Source: CAZZNQ01 sp964655775 (GTDB lineage: Bacteria; Planctomycetota; Brocadiia; SM23-32). From it: a DNA stretch of 41,039 nucleotides. A model generated the notes under the pieces. That model searched no databases, was not told the origin of the DNA, and was given only the letters and a program-made list of their open reading frames with translations. Within the stretch, counting starts at the first letter, position 1. Each line of letters begins with the position of its first letter. The stretch is taken from the NCBI GenBank assembly GCA_964655775.1, contig CAZZNQ010000029.1, positions 1 through 41,039 of the forward strand. The letters run 5' to 3'. Made by a program: the position numbers and the translations under genes. Shown one piece after another: positions 24,886 through 33,522 of this stretch.

Positions 24886-25689
24886 ATGTCCACAACCCAA
24901 AGAGCGACATACTACGACATCCTGGACATCGACCGTAACGCCAGCCAGCCGCAGATCAAGCAGGCTTTCCGGCGACTGGCGAAACGGTATCATCCGGACA
25001 CGAACCGTGACGACGGCAAAAGGGCTGCTAAGAAGCTGCAGGAAGTGATCGCCGCCTATCGCGTGCTCAGCAACGAGCGCGAGAGGGCGCGATACGACGT
25101 TCTGATGCAGTCGGAGCCGATGTTCCACGAAGAGGCCCGCAAGTCCGAGGCGCGTACGTTCAGGGAATACTCCGAGCAGATCCTGGCCGATCTGCTCGGC
25201 GGTCACGGACGGCGTGCGCTCAGCAGCTACGACCAGCTCAGCACCAGCGAAGACTTCTCGCTCTACGACCATCTGGACACAAAGGACTACCTGGACTGCA
25301 TCTTCCTGCTTGCCGAGCAGTGCGAGCGGGTGGGCCGCTTCCGTGAGGCGGCCGAGCTCTACGAGGAACTCTACGAGCGCGAGAAGGAGCCCCCGCGCCA
25401 GCGATACTTCTTCGATGAAGTCAAGGCGCGGATCAAAAAGCTCTACAGCCGAAAGCTGCCCCGCGACGCGCGAACGCCGGAGGAGGAGATAGCTTGCTAC
25501 GAGCGAATCCTTGAGTTCGAGCTCGACAAGAGCGAAAAGGCGTTTATCCTGAAGAAGATCGCCGAGGTATACGTGCGCGTCGGCGACGAGAAGCGAGCCA
25601 AGAGTATTTTCAGCCAGGCCCTGTTGCTGAAACCCGGACTGAAGGGAACCGCCACCATCCGGGAAAGCCTGGGCATGGAAGACGCATAG
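24886..25689 (+). CDS. DnaJ-domain protein with helical TPR-like C-terminus
   Basis: A 267-residue protein. Residues 8-72 form a J domain with the essential HPD in KRYHPDTNRDD and the helix IV segment RARYDVL. The DnaJ Gly/Phe linker and zinc fingers are absent, so it is a type III J protein that recruits Hsp70 to a special task. Residues about 125-260 are helical with TPR-like pairs (LLAEQCERVGRFREAAELYEE-type and KKIAEVYVRVGDEKRAKSIF-type), probably binding a partner. No ribosome-binding site precedes the ATG (AACCGATCGAATC), so the long leader may matter for translation. A good terminator follows, so it is monocistronic. Confidence 0.86.
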   Translation: MSTTQRATYYDILDIDRNASQPQIKQAFRRLAKRYHPDTNRDDGKRAAKKLQEVIAAYRVLSNERERARYDVLMQSEPMFHEEARKSEARTFREYSEQILADLLGGHGRRALSSYDQLSTSEDFSLYDHLDTKDYLDCIFLLAEQCERVGRFREAAELYEELYEREKEPPRQRYFFDEVKARIKKLYSRKLPRDARTPEEEIACYERILEFELDKSEKAFILKKIAEVYVRVGDEKRAKSIFSQALLLKPGLKGTATIRESLGMEDA

Positions 25690-25721
25690 AAGAACCGACC
25701 TTTCCTCCCACAAGGAAAACG

Positions 25722-25756
25722 GCCCGGCCGGCATCTGCCGGTCGGGCTTCTTCTTT
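25722..25756 (+). terminator. Rho-independent terminator after the DnaJ-domain gene
   Basis: Arms GCCCGGCCGGC (25722-25732) and GCCGGTCGGGC (25737-25747) pair over 11 bp with one G-T pair around an ATCT loop. The tail TTCTTCTTT follows directly, 33 bases past the stop codon. Confidence 0.85.
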
Positions 25757-25785
25757 GGGCCGTCGGCTCTTCCGATGCGCCGACG

Positions 25786-25814
25786 TTGCGCGTGTATCGT
25801 GGCGCCCTTATAAT
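25786..25814 (+). promoter_or_regulatory. Promoter of rsfS
   Basis: TTGCGC (25786-25791), 17 bases, perfect TATAAT (25809-25814). It begins 30 bases after the upstream terminator and leaves a leader of about 75 bases. Confidence 0.6.
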
Positions 25815-25896
25815 CCGGTTTGACGGTCCGGGCGCGCAGTCGCACGCCGGGCCGGCGGGGCTCACTTACGCACGAAAGCACGGAGGCCGCCTCTTG

Positions 25897-26277
25897 GTGG
25901 ACCGAGAAGCCGAGGACCTGGCGCGCGTCTGCGCCCGCATCGCCGACGAACGCAAAGCCGAAGACGTGGTCGTGATGGACGTCTCGTCGCTGGCGTATTT
26001 CACCGATTACTTCGTGCTGGCCACGGGCCGCAACGAGCGACAGCTTCGCGCCATAGCCGAACAGATCCGCTCCCGTGCCCGTGAAATGGGCTGCCACACT
26101 GTTGGCGTCGAGGGAGAGGCCGACTCGGGCTGGATCCTGATCGATCTCGCTTCCGTGGTCGTCCACCTGTTCAATCCCGATGCCCGCGAACTCTATGACT
26201 TGGAGTTGCTGTGGGGCGCCGCTGCCAAGATCGAATGGCAGGAAGCGGAAGTCCCCGGGGAGAACGTCGGCCAGTAG
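25897..26277 (+). CDS. rsfS: Ribosomal silencing factor RsfS (Iojap family)
   Basis: A 126-residue protein of the Iojap/DUF143 family. It binds ribosomal protein uL14 on the large subunit and blocks subunit joining when nutrients are short. Signature segments are present in order: KAEDVVVMDVSSLAYFTDYFVLATGRNERQ in overlapping parts at about 18-47, then GVEGEADSGWILIDLASVVVHLF and the closing REFYDLE-like RELYDLELLW. The start is uncertain: GTG at 25897 or TTG at 25894, both with GGAGG 7-10 bases upstream. Residues encoded before that lack family similarity. It is followed 49 bases on by an aldo/keto reductase. The usual neighbours nadD and holA are absent. Confidence 0.92.
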   Translation: MDREAEDLARVCARIADERKAEDVVVMDVSSLAYFTDYFVLATGRNERQLRAIAEQIRSRAREMGCHTVGVEGEADSGWILIDLASVVVHLFNPDARELYDLELLWGAAAKIEWQEAEVPGENVGQ

Positions 26278-26326
26278 GGCACCGCTCCATCCGTATGTCA
26301 CAGAATCCGCAAAGGTGGTTTCGAAA

Positions 26327-27280
26327 ATGGATTACGTACCGCTAGGTGATTCGCAGATCGAAGTCTCTCGATTGTGTCTGGGCACCTGGAACATGGCTGG
26401 AGGAGAGGGGTGGGGGCCGGAAGACGACGATGCCTCCGTCGAACTGATCCGCCGGGTGCAGGACACCGGCTGCAATTTCTTCGACACCGCCCACGGCTAC
26501 GGCAGCGGGCATTCCGAAAAGTTGCTGGGCCGCGCCATGGCCGACGGCGACCGGCGCCGGAACGCCGTGCTCGCCACCAAGATCGTGCACACCGACGTCG
26601 ACGAAGTGGAGCCCAGTTTGGACGCCGCCCTGGAGCGGATGCAGACCGACTACGTCGACCTCTACATCGTCCACTGGCCTTCACCCAGCCATTCGCTGCC
26701 CGATTTTTTGGGCAAGATGTCCGAGATGCGCCAGAAGGGGAAGGCGCGCGCCATTGGCGTGAGCAACTTCAATCGGGAGCAGATGGAACTCGCTGCGGAC
26801 TTCGGCGTCGTCAGCCTGCAGCCGCCCTACAACCCCCTCTGGCGCATCATCGAGCCGGAGGTGCTGGACTTCTGCCGGGAGAGCAACATCGCCGTCACGC
26901 CGTATTCGCCGCTGGCACAGGGCCTGCTCACCGGGCGCTTCACCCGCGACGACGAACCGCTGGAGGGCGTGCGCTCCCGCAACGTCCTGTTCGAGGAGCC
27001 GGCATTCAGCAAGGCTAAGGAGGCCGCCCGCGTGGTGGACGCGATAGCCGACGAACACGGCCGCACCAGCTCGCAGATCGCCCTGGCGTGGCTTCTGGAG
27101 ACCGAGGGCGTCACCGCGCCGGTCGTGGGCGTCAGCAAGTGGAGCCAGTGGGAGGACAACATTGCCGCACTCGAAGTGGAACTCTCCCACGACGAATACG
27201 GGCGCATCTCCCGCGCGGGGATGGAGGTCTGGGAGTTGTTCTCCGACGACGACACGATGTGGGGCTGGAAGCCGAAGTAG
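26327..27280 (+). CDS. Aldo/keto reductase
   Basis: A 317-residue TIM-barrel NADPH-dependent oxidoreductase. The catalytic tetrad is complete: Asp53 and Tyr58 (FFDTAHGYGSGHSE), Lys85 (LATKIVH) and His116 (LYIVHWP). GVSNFNREQ (about 147-155) and the C-terminal PVVGVSKWSQWEDN, the 2'-phosphate pocket region, fit the AKR family. It reduces aldehydes or ketones, or oxidises sugar alcohols, in the cytoplasm; the substrate is unknown. The ATG at 26327 has AGGTGG nine bases upstream; the in-frame extension back into rsfS is rejected. It converges with leuD, ten bases apart. Confidence 0.92.
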   Translation: MDYVPLGDSQIEVSRLCLGTWNMAGGEGWGPEDDDASVELIRRVQDTGCNFFDTAHGYGSGHSEKLLGRAMADGDRRRNAVLATKIVHTDVDEVEPSLDAALERMQTDYVDLYIVHWPSPSHSLPDFLGKMSEMRQKGKARAIGVSNFNREQMELAADFGVVSLQPPYNPLWRIIEPEVLDFCRESNIAVTPYSPLAQGLLTGRFTRDDEPLEGVRSRNVLFEEPAFSKAKEAARVVDAIADEHGRTSSQIALAWLLETEGVTAPVVGVSKWSQWEDNIAALEVELSHDEYGRISRAGMEVWELFSDDDTMWGWKPK

Positions 27281-27289
27281 TCCGGCCGC

Positions 27290-27772
27290 TTACACCACGT
27301 CCTTGACCCAAGGTATCAGGCCGCCGGCGTCGATGATGTCGCGAAGGTGCTTGCTGAACGGGGGGAACTCGTAGTCCTTGCCCTGGGTCACGTTCGTGAC
27401 GGTTCCTTCCTCGAAGTCCACGCGCAGAACGTCGCCCTCTTCGGCATCCTGCGCCGCGTCGGGGCATTCGGCGATGGGCAGCCCGATGTTGATGCTGTTG
27501 CGGAAGAAGATGCGCGCGAACGACTCGGCCAGCACGCACTGAATGCCGAACGCCTTGATGCTCAACGGCGCGTGCTCGCGCGAGGAGCCGCAACCGAAGT
27601 TCTTGCCCGCGACGATGATGTCACCCGCCGACGCCTTCTCGGTGAAGGCGGGGTCGATGCCGGACATGCAGTGGGTGGCCAGCACGTCGGCGTCCGTCTC
27701 ATCCAGGTAGATGGCGGGGATGATCTCGTCGGTGTTCACGTCGTCTCCGAACTTCCAGCACTTTCCTTCCAT
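27290..27772 (-). CDS. leuD: 3-isopropylmalate dehydratase small subunit
   Basis: A 160-residue swivel-domain subunit of the aconitase superfamily. Landmarks are GDDVNTDEIIPAIYL (9-23), the specificity loop followed by LATHCMSGID, and GKNFGCGSSREHAP (57-69), which closes the active site. It resembles the short bacterial/archaeal LeuD type rather than the longer E. coli type. With LeuC it isomerises 2-isopropylmalate to 3-isopropylmalate in leucine synthesis; the same family also includes homoaconitase and citraconate-type enzymes, so the substrate is not absolutely fixed. AGAGGA sits seven bases before the ATG at 27772. An in-frame extension to 27856 only reads into the repeat. Confidence 0.93.
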   Translation of the reverse strand: MEGKCWKFGDDVNTDEIIPAIYLDETDADVLATHCMSGIDPAFTEKASAGDIIVAGKNFGCGSSREHAPLSIKAFGIQCVLAESFARIFFRNSINIGLPIAECPDAAQDAEEGDVLRVDFEEGTVTNVTQGKDYEFPPFSKHLRDIIDAGGLIPWVKDVV

Positions 27773-27823
27773 CTGCGGTTCCTCTCGTGATTGCTTGCCC
27801 GGTGTGGGTTTTCTACGCGGCCC

Positions 27824-27962
27824 TACATGAGTACACCACTGTTCGGCTTGCAGCAACGCGGCCGAGACGGCCGCGCTACCCCTGTAATGGGTAGAGCGGG
27901 GCGTCTCGCCCCGCTACGCCGATGAAGCAGAACCGGCGAAGACTAATGTTCGCCCTCTTAGA
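27824..27962. repeat. Palindrome-rich dispersed repeat, copy 2 (139 bp)
   Basis: Same orientation and sequence as 7004-7194, but with a single 52-bp hairpin unit. It shows GCGGCCGAGACGGCCGC (17 bases, stem 7, loop 3), CTACCC/GGGTAG and GCGGGGCG/CGCCCCGC stems in a row. It fills the gap between the activase stop codon, which it contains, and leuD. Its two hairpin-rich thirds could form a strong RNA structure in the operon transcript. Confidence 0.85.
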
Positions 27963-30900
27963 CGGCGCCGACGCGCACCGGTTCGGGTCGCGCGGCCTCC
28001 ATGTGGTCGCGGGTCTGATGCACAAAGGCGTCCAACAGCGTCTCGTCGGCCGTCCTCGACGTGCCGTCGAAGCTCAGGTCCAGCAACGGCAGATGTGGGT
28101 GCTCGCGCCGGAACGCGGCCAGCAGGCCGGAGACCAGCGTGCCCGGCATGCAGCCGAACGGCGCCACGTTCACGATGCCGTCGAAGTCGTTGTGCGCGTA
28201 TTCCAGCGCCCGTCCCATGCTCAGCACGGCCTCGCCCTTGATGGCCGGGTCCAGGTATCGGCTGCCAAGCTCGATCACGACCTTCGACGGCGCCTCGCGC
28301 GCCATCAGCTCTATTGCGCCGTCAAACACCTGGGCGACTTCCTCCTCGTCGTGTCGTGCCACTCGGTCGGACAGCCATTCCCGGATCATGGCCAGTGGGT
28401 GCAGGCCGCGTCGGCTTGCCTCCCGGCGTTCGGAGGCGACGTAGTCCAGCCATTCCTGGAAAGTCGGCATCATCACCTGTGCGCCGGCGGCTTCCAGCTT
28501 TCGCACCAGGAAGCCGTTCGCGAACTGGTTGCTGCGCACGTATATCTCGCCGACGATGCCGATGAGCGGCCGCCGTTCGGATCGGTCCACCGGCACCGCC
28601 TCCAGGTTCGCGCGCAGTCCCGCGGCGACCTCCAGCAGATCCTCGCGCCGCTCGGCCGCACGGGCCAGGACCTCCAGCCCTTCCTCGTAGACCCGATCCG
28701 TCTCGCCGGTCTCACGCTCGTAGGGGCGTATCTCCCGCACCATCTTCTGCAGGCTGTCCACGATGAGAACGGCTCTCCAGCAGGTGCGGTAGAAGCCGGC
28801 GCCGATGCCGCGAAGTTGCGCGCTCAGCGACCGGCCCTGGTCCAGTATCACCATCGGCACGTCCGCGTGGCCCTCGTCGTCCAGCACCATCCGATGCAGG
28901 GCGCAGTACTGGCCGAACCGGCACGGCCCGTTCGCCCCCGGCATGAAAAACGCGGCGCGTTCCGGATCGAAGTCGTCCTGGTGCGTCTTCTTCAGGATGT
29001 CGCCCGTGGTCAGGATGCAGGGGTAGCATTCCTTTCCGGTGGTGACACGCCTGCCCAGTTCGACGCTGCGCTGATCGGCCATGGGCAGCGCCTCGCCGTC
29101 GAAGCCCCAGGCGCGCATCGCGGGCGCCATCAGACGACTGTGATCGTCCATGTAGGGTATGTAGATCTTGCGGTCGTCGCCGCAGCGACGGAACCGCCCT
29201 GTCAGCTCGCCGTGTTCGGCACGAACGGATCGGGATACCTTGCTGCTGCGGAAGCTGTCCACGAATGCCTCGCAACGCGTCACCGCGCCGACGTCGCTGC
29301 TGTGCTGGTCGATCTCGATGGTCAGGTAAGGCTTGCCCAGATCGCGGCCGAACAGGCGAGTGATGAAGGCGTCCGGCCCGCAGCGGAAGTTGGTGATGTA
29401 GACGGCGTGCAGGTTGGCCCGTTCGCCGATGACGCGGGCTGCCGCCAGGATCCTCTGGCCATACTTCCAGTACATGCGCGGGTGCTCGGCCCCGGCGCGC
29501 CGCACGTCCAGGTCCAGCATGTCCAGCGGGATGGATACCACGCCCAGGTCGCGCATCTTGTCGGGAATGCCCAGGTTCAGGCCGGCGTCGCAGCCGTTGT
29601 AGGCCCGACTGACGACGACGACGGCGTGCCGGTCGTCGGGCAGCCGCTCCAGCACCTCACGGCCTCGTTCCACAAGCCGCTCGCGGAAGGCGTCCAGCGC
29701 GGCCCAGCCCCGGTGCACGGCCCGTTTCGCCCTTGCGGGGTCCACTCCCAGTCGCTCGGCCAGTTCCATCATCTGTTTGCCCGCCTCGCGTCGGCCGCGC
29801 TCGAACTCGAAGACGGGGTCCAGCAGCACGGGTCCGTCCGCCCCTGGATCCAGGGCGGCCCTGATAAGGTAGGGCAGGCCTTGCGAGAGCGGGCAGGCGT
29901 AGGAGTGCGCGGTGTCCTTCGCCTCGTGTTCCAGGCTCACCACGCACGGCACGAACACGTAGTCGACGTCGCTTTTTAGCAGCTCCTGCACGTGACCGTG
30001 GGCGGCGATGATGGGCAGGCAGGCTTCGGTGGCCGACGCCTCCGCCCCTCCTCGCACGGTTTCGCGGTTGGTCGGTCCCGAGAGCGTGATCCGGCAGCCG
30101 AGTTCCGTGAAGAACGCCTTCCACAGCGGGTACAGCTCGAAGAAGCTCATCACACGCGGTATGCCGACGTTGACGCCGATCGGGTCGATCGGTTCGTCTT
30201 CGACCCCGGCGTCCAGCAGTGCGGCTTCGCGTTCGGCGAAGAGGTCGGGCAAACCTTCGGCCTTGCTGTGCTTCTTCTCGTCGTCGAACCGCCCGCAACG
30301 GCTTCCGAAGTGGAGCGGCTTGCGCCCCTGGATCGACACCCGGTGGATCTCGCACCGGTTCGAACACGCCTTGCACTCGAAGGTGTCCAACTCGTAGCCG
30401 ACGTCGCGCAGATCGAAACCGCGGAACCGGCTTTCCTCGCCGGCGGTTTCGTGGGCGATGATGGCAGCGCCGATCGCCCCCATGATGTCCTGGTGCGGCG
30501 GCACTATCACTTTCTTGCCGAGAACGGCCTCGAACGCGGCCTTCACGCCGCGATTGAAGGCCACGCCGCCCTGGAAGAAGATCACATCGCCGACGTGGTG
30601 GTCTTCCACCACGCGGTTCAGGTAGTTGGTGACGATGGAGTAGCTGAGCCCGGCCACCAGGTCGTCCCGCGGGACGCCGCGCTGCTGGCGGTAGGTCAGG
30701 TCGCTTTCCATGAACACCGTGCAGCGTTCGCCCAGGCGGCAGGGGGCGTCGCTGGAGAGGGCGGCCTTGCCGAACTCCTTTTCGATCTTCAGGTCCAGGC
30801 GTTCCGCCTGTTCCTCCAGGAAGGAACCGGTGCCCGCCGCGCAGACCTTGTTCATGGTGAAATCGACCACGGCGCCGCCGTCCAGCGACATGTATTTGGC

Positions 30901-32163
30901 GTCCTGGCCGCCGATCTCGAAGATGGTGTCCACGTTGGGGTCGGCTTCGACGGCGCCGCGCGCGTGGGTGGTTATCTCGTTGCGCACGGCGTCCGCGCCG
31001 ATGAACTCGCCGGTCAGGTATCGGCCGCTGCCCGTGGTCGCGCAGCCTCGCACGGTCACCCGGTCGCCGATCTCGCAGCCCACCTCGTAAAGTCCCTTCT
31101 TCACCGCTTCCAGCGGCCGGCCTTCGGTCATCAGGTAGCGGCGGGCTATCACGTTATGGTCGGAGTCCAGCACCACCACGTTGGTGCTGATGGAACCCAC
31201 GTCCACGCCGACGTAGGCGTCGATCCTGCCCGCTCCTTCCGGGAGCGGCTGGGCAGTAATGTCGACTTCATAGCCGTCGCCCCGCAGGGCGGGCATTCTC
31301 TCGGCTTCGGTGTGCGGCTTCTCGAGGTAAAGGCGCAGCGGCTCCAGGTCGGGCACGGTGGTCGCGTCGCGACCGGAATCCAGCACGTGGAGCACCGCGC
31401 CGATTGCGCCGGTGCAGTTGGCGTGCGGCGGCACGATGAGCTCGCCGTCGGCCAGACCCAGCACGTCCCGGAACGCCTTAACCATGCCGGCGTTGGCGGA
31501 AACGCCTCCCTGGAACGAGACGGGTCGCGCGAATTCCTTGCCCGCGCCCACGCTGCTCTTGAAGTTGCGCGCCATTGCGTAGCACAGTCCGGCCACGATC
31601 GCGTAGTCCGGCGTTCCCTGCTGCTGGAGGTGGATCATGTCGCTCTTGGCGAACACCGAGCATCGGCCCGCCACGGGAGGGGGGTTGTCGCAGCGCAGGG
31701 CCATCTCGGCGAACTCCTCGATGCTGACCCTCAGGCGGGACGCCTGCTGATCGAGGAAGGAGCCGGTTCCGGCGGCGCACATCCCGTTCATGGCGAAGTC
31801 GGCCACGCGCAGTCGGCCGTCCGGGTCCTCGCCCAGCAGCACCAGCTTGGACTCGGCGCCGCCCACGTCGATCACGGTGCGCGCCTCCGGTGCCAGCAGG
31901 GCGGTCGCGCGCGCCTGGGCGATGATCTCGTTGACGAACGGCACGCCCAGCAGCCGTGCGATCTCCTTTGCGCCGCTGCCGGTGAGGGCCACCGCCTGCA
32001 CGTCGTCGTAGCTTTCCAGCGCCTCGGCCAGCAGCTCGTAGGCGACGGCCAGCGGGCGTCCCAGCACGCGAACGTAGCGCGTCTCCAGCACCTGACGACC
32101 TTCGCCCATCACGGCGATGTCCGCGCTGATCGAACCGACGTCCAGCCCGACGTAGCACTTCAT
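27958..32163 (-). CDS. Double acyl-CoA dehydratase activase fused to HgdB/DUF2229-like region (1401 aa)
   Basis: Two tandem BcrAD/BadF/HgdC ATPase modules followed by a large C-terminal region. Module 1 (about 1-265): GLDVGSISADIAV phosphate loop, Cys129 in NGMCAAGTGSFLDQQ, Cys168 in AGRCSVFAKSD. Module 2 (about 315-570): GVDVGSISTNVVV, Cys441 in NKVCAAGTGSFLEEQ, Cys481 in GERCTVFMESD. Cys spacings of 39 and 40 match HgdC (Cys127/Cys166), whose homodimer holds one bridging [4Fe-4S] cluster. Here both halves are in one chain. Residues 597-604 (CKACSNRC) may bind another cluster, and the remainder resembles DUF2229 and 2-hydroxyglutaryl-CoA dehydratase D-type domains. Family role: ATP-driven injection of a low-potential electron into a radical dehydratase or reductase. 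AGGGGG precedes the ATG at 32163. It lies between leuC and leuD. Confidence 0.87.
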   Translation of the reverse strand: MKCYVGLDVGSISADIAVMGEGRQVLETRYVRVLGRPLAVAYELLAEALESYDDVQAVALTGSGAKEIARLLGVPFVNEIIAQARATALLAPEARTVIDVGGAESKLVLLGEDPDGRLRVADFAMNGMCAAGTGSFLDQQASRLRVSIEEFAEMALRCDNPPPVAGRCSVFAKSDMIHLQQQGTPDYAIVAGLCYAMARNFKSSVGAGKEFARPVSFQGGVSANAGMVKAFRDVLGLADGELIVPPHANCTGAIGAVLHVLDSGRDATTVPDLEPLRLYLEKPHTEAERMPALRGDGYEVDITAQPLPEGAGRIDAYVGVDVGSISTNVVVLDSDHNVIARRYLMTEGRPLEAVKKGLYEVGCEIGDRVTVRGCATTGSGRYLTGEFIGADAVRNEITTHARGAVEADPNVDTIFEIGGQDAKYMSLDGGAVVDFTMNKVCAAGTGSFLEEQAERLDLKIEKEFGKAALSSDAPCRLGERCTVFMESDLTYRQQRGVPRDDLVAGLSYSIVTNYLNRVVEDHHVGDVIFFQGGVAFNRGVKAAFEAVLGKKVIVPPHQDIMGAIGAAIIAHETAGEESRFRGFDLRDVGYELDTFECKACSNRCEIHRVSIQGRKPLHFGSRCGRFDDEKKHSKAEGLPDLFAEREAALLDAGVEDEPIDPIGVNVGIPRVMSFFELYPLWKAFFTELGCRITLSGPTNRETVRGGAEASATEACLPIIAAHGHVQELLKSDVDYVFVPCVVSLEHEAKDTAHSYACPLSQGLPYLIRAALDPGADGPVLLDPVFEFERGRREAGKQMMELAERLGVDPARAKRAVHRGWAALDAFRERLVERGREVLERLPDDRHAVVVVSRAYNGCDAGLNLGIPDKMRDLGVVSIPLDMLDLDVRRAGAEHPRMYWKYGQRILAAARVIGERANLHAVYITNFRCGPDAFITRLFGRDLGKPYLTIEIDQHSSDVGAVTRCEAFVDSFRSSKVSRSVRAEHGELTGRFRRCGDDRKIYIPYMDDHSRLMAPAMRAWGFDGEALPMADQRSVELGRRVTTGKECYPCILTTGDILKKTHQDDFDPERAAFFMPGANGPCRFGQYCALHRMVLDDEGHADVPMVILDQGRSLSAQLRGIGAGFYRTCWRAVLIVDSLQKMVREIRPYERETGETDRVYEEGLEVLARAAERREDLLEVAAGLRANLEAVPVDRSERRPLIGIVGEIYVRSNQFANGFLVRKLEAAGAQVMMPTFQEWLDYVASERREASRRGLHPLAMIREWLSDRVARHDEEEVAQVFDGAIELMAREAPSKVVIELGSRYLDPAIKGEAVLSMGRALEYAHNDFDGIVNVAPFGCMPGTLVSGLLAAFRREHPHLPLLDLSFDGTSRTADETLLDAFVHQTRDHMEAARPEPVRVGAV

Positions 32164-32231
32164 TCTTTGCGCCCCCTCATGCTCCCAGACCCGTCGCCGT
32201 CCTGCGGATCCGCTCCGCGGTCCGGCGCAGG

Positions 32232-33497
32232 TCAGTCTGCGACTTCGTCCGGATGAGTGATCTGCCCGGTCACCGCGCTGGCGGCCGCCACGGCCGGCCC
32301 GCACAGGTAGACTTCGCTTTCGAAATGGCCCATCCGCGTGCGGAAGTTGCGGTTTGTGGTGGCCAGCGCCTTCTCTCCGGCGGCCAGCACGCCCATGTGC
32401 CCGCCCAGACACGGGCCGCACGTGGGGGTCGAGACCGCCGCCTCCGCGTCGATGAACACGTCCATCAATCCCTCGTCCAACGCCTGCTTGTAGATCGCCT
32501 GCGTCGCGGGGAACACGATCAGCCGCACACCCGGCGCCACCTTCTTGCCGCGCAGTATCCCGGCGGCGACGCGCAGGTCGCCGATGCGGCCGTTCGTGCA
32601 GGAACCGATGACCACCTGGTCGATCTTCGTATCGCGGTAGGCGTCCACCGGCGCGGCGTTGCTCGGGAGGAACGGCGCCGACACCTGCGGCGCCATGTCG
32701 CTGACGTCCCAGTCGTACTCGGCCGCGTAGACCGCGTCCGCGTCGCTGGCGTAGTAGGTCGTCTCGTGCTTCACGCGCCCGTCGCAGTATTCGCGCGTCA
32801 CCTCGTCCGGCGGGCAGATGCCGCTCTTGCCGCCGGCTTCAATCGCCATGTTGCACATCGTCAGCCGGTCGTCCATCGGCAGGTTCTCGATGGCGCTTCC
32901 GCAGAACTCCATCGCCCGGTACAGGGCGCCGTCCACGCCGATCTCGCCGATGGTGAACAGGATCAGGTCCTTGCCGCCCACCCAGCGCGGAAGCTCTCCG
33001 TTGAAGGTGAACTTCATGGTCTCCGGCACCCGGAGCCAGACGCGGCCCGTGGCGAAGCAGGCCGCCAGGTCGGTGCTGCCCACGCCGGTGGAGAACGCTC
33101 CGACGGCGCCGTAGGTGCAGGTGTGGCTGTCCGCGCCGATCACCAGGTCGCCCGGGCCCACCAGCCCCTGCTCGGGCAGCAGCGCATGCTCGATACCGCA
33201 GCGGCCGACGTCCCAGTAGTGCTCGATGTTGTGCTTTGCCGCGAACTCCCTGAGCTGCTTGGCGAGCGTGGCCGCCTTCACGTCCTTGTTCGGGGTGAAA
33301 TGGTCGGGCACCAGCGCGATCCTGGAGGGATCGAACACCTTCCCGAAGTCGGCCTTCTCGAACTCCTCGATGGCGATCGGCGCCGTGATGTCGTTACCCA
33401 GGCAAAGGTCCACCTCGGCCAGCACGTACCGGCCGGCCCGCAATTCGCCTTCGTCGCTGTGCGCCGAGAGTATTTTCTCTGTGATAGTCTGTCCCAT
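32232..33497 (-). CDS. leuC: 3-isopropylmalate dehydratase large subunit
   Basis: A 421-residue aconitase-fold subunit of the short (about 420-residue) LeuC/HacA type. The three [4Fe-4S] ligands are Cys300 (VIGSCTNGRIGDL), Cys360 and Cys363 (TPTCGPCLGGHMG). GADSHTCTYGAVGAFSTGVGS is covered at about 121-141, and VPDHFTPNKD at 63-72 is family-typical. It works with LeuD on isopropylmalate in the cytoplasm. It starts 25 bases after a YugP-like gene and ends 68 bases before the activase gene, so these are likely one operon, an unusual setting because leuC and leuD are normally adjacent. GAGAGGG precedes the ATG. Confidence 0.94.
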   Translation of the reverse strand: MGQTITEKILSAHSDEGELRAGRYVLAEVDLCLGNDITAPIAIEEFEKADFGKVFDPSRIALVPDHFTPNKDVKAATLAKQLREFAAKHNIEHYWDVGRCGIEHALLPEQGLVGPGDLVIGADSHTCTYGAVGAFSTGVGSTDLAACFATGRVWLRVPETMKFTFNGELPRWVGGKDLILFTIGEIGVDGALYRAMEFCGSAIENLPMDDRLTMCNMAIEAGGKSGICPPDEVTREYCDGRVKHETTYYASDADAVYAAEYDWDVSDMAPQVSAPFLPSNAAPVDAYRDTKIDQVVIGSCTNGRIGDLRVAAGILRGKKVAPGVRLIVFPATQAIYKQALDEGLMDVFIDAEAAVSTPTCGPCLGGHMGVLAAGEKALATTNRNFRTRMGHFESEVYLCGPAVAAASAVTGQITHPDEVAD

Positions 33498-33522
33498 GGT
33501 GCCCTCTCGCGGATAGGCGGCG

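Noticed and set aside
27773..27856. N-terminal extension of LeuD reading into the repeat (MLQAEQW...)
   Set aside because: The same peptide start occurs in repeat copy 1 but out of frame with the nitroreductase, so no conserved fusion is indicated; LeuD has a good ribosome site at 27772.
27922..29979. 685-residue plus-strand frame starting inside repeat copy 2
   Set aside because: Its start is repeat sequence and the rest mirrors the activase gene.
29992..32256. 754-residue open frame on the plus strand
   Set aside because: It lies wholly opposite the activase gene, has His/Gly/Arg/Ala-rich composition and no family motif. It is an antisense shadow of GC-rich coding DNA.
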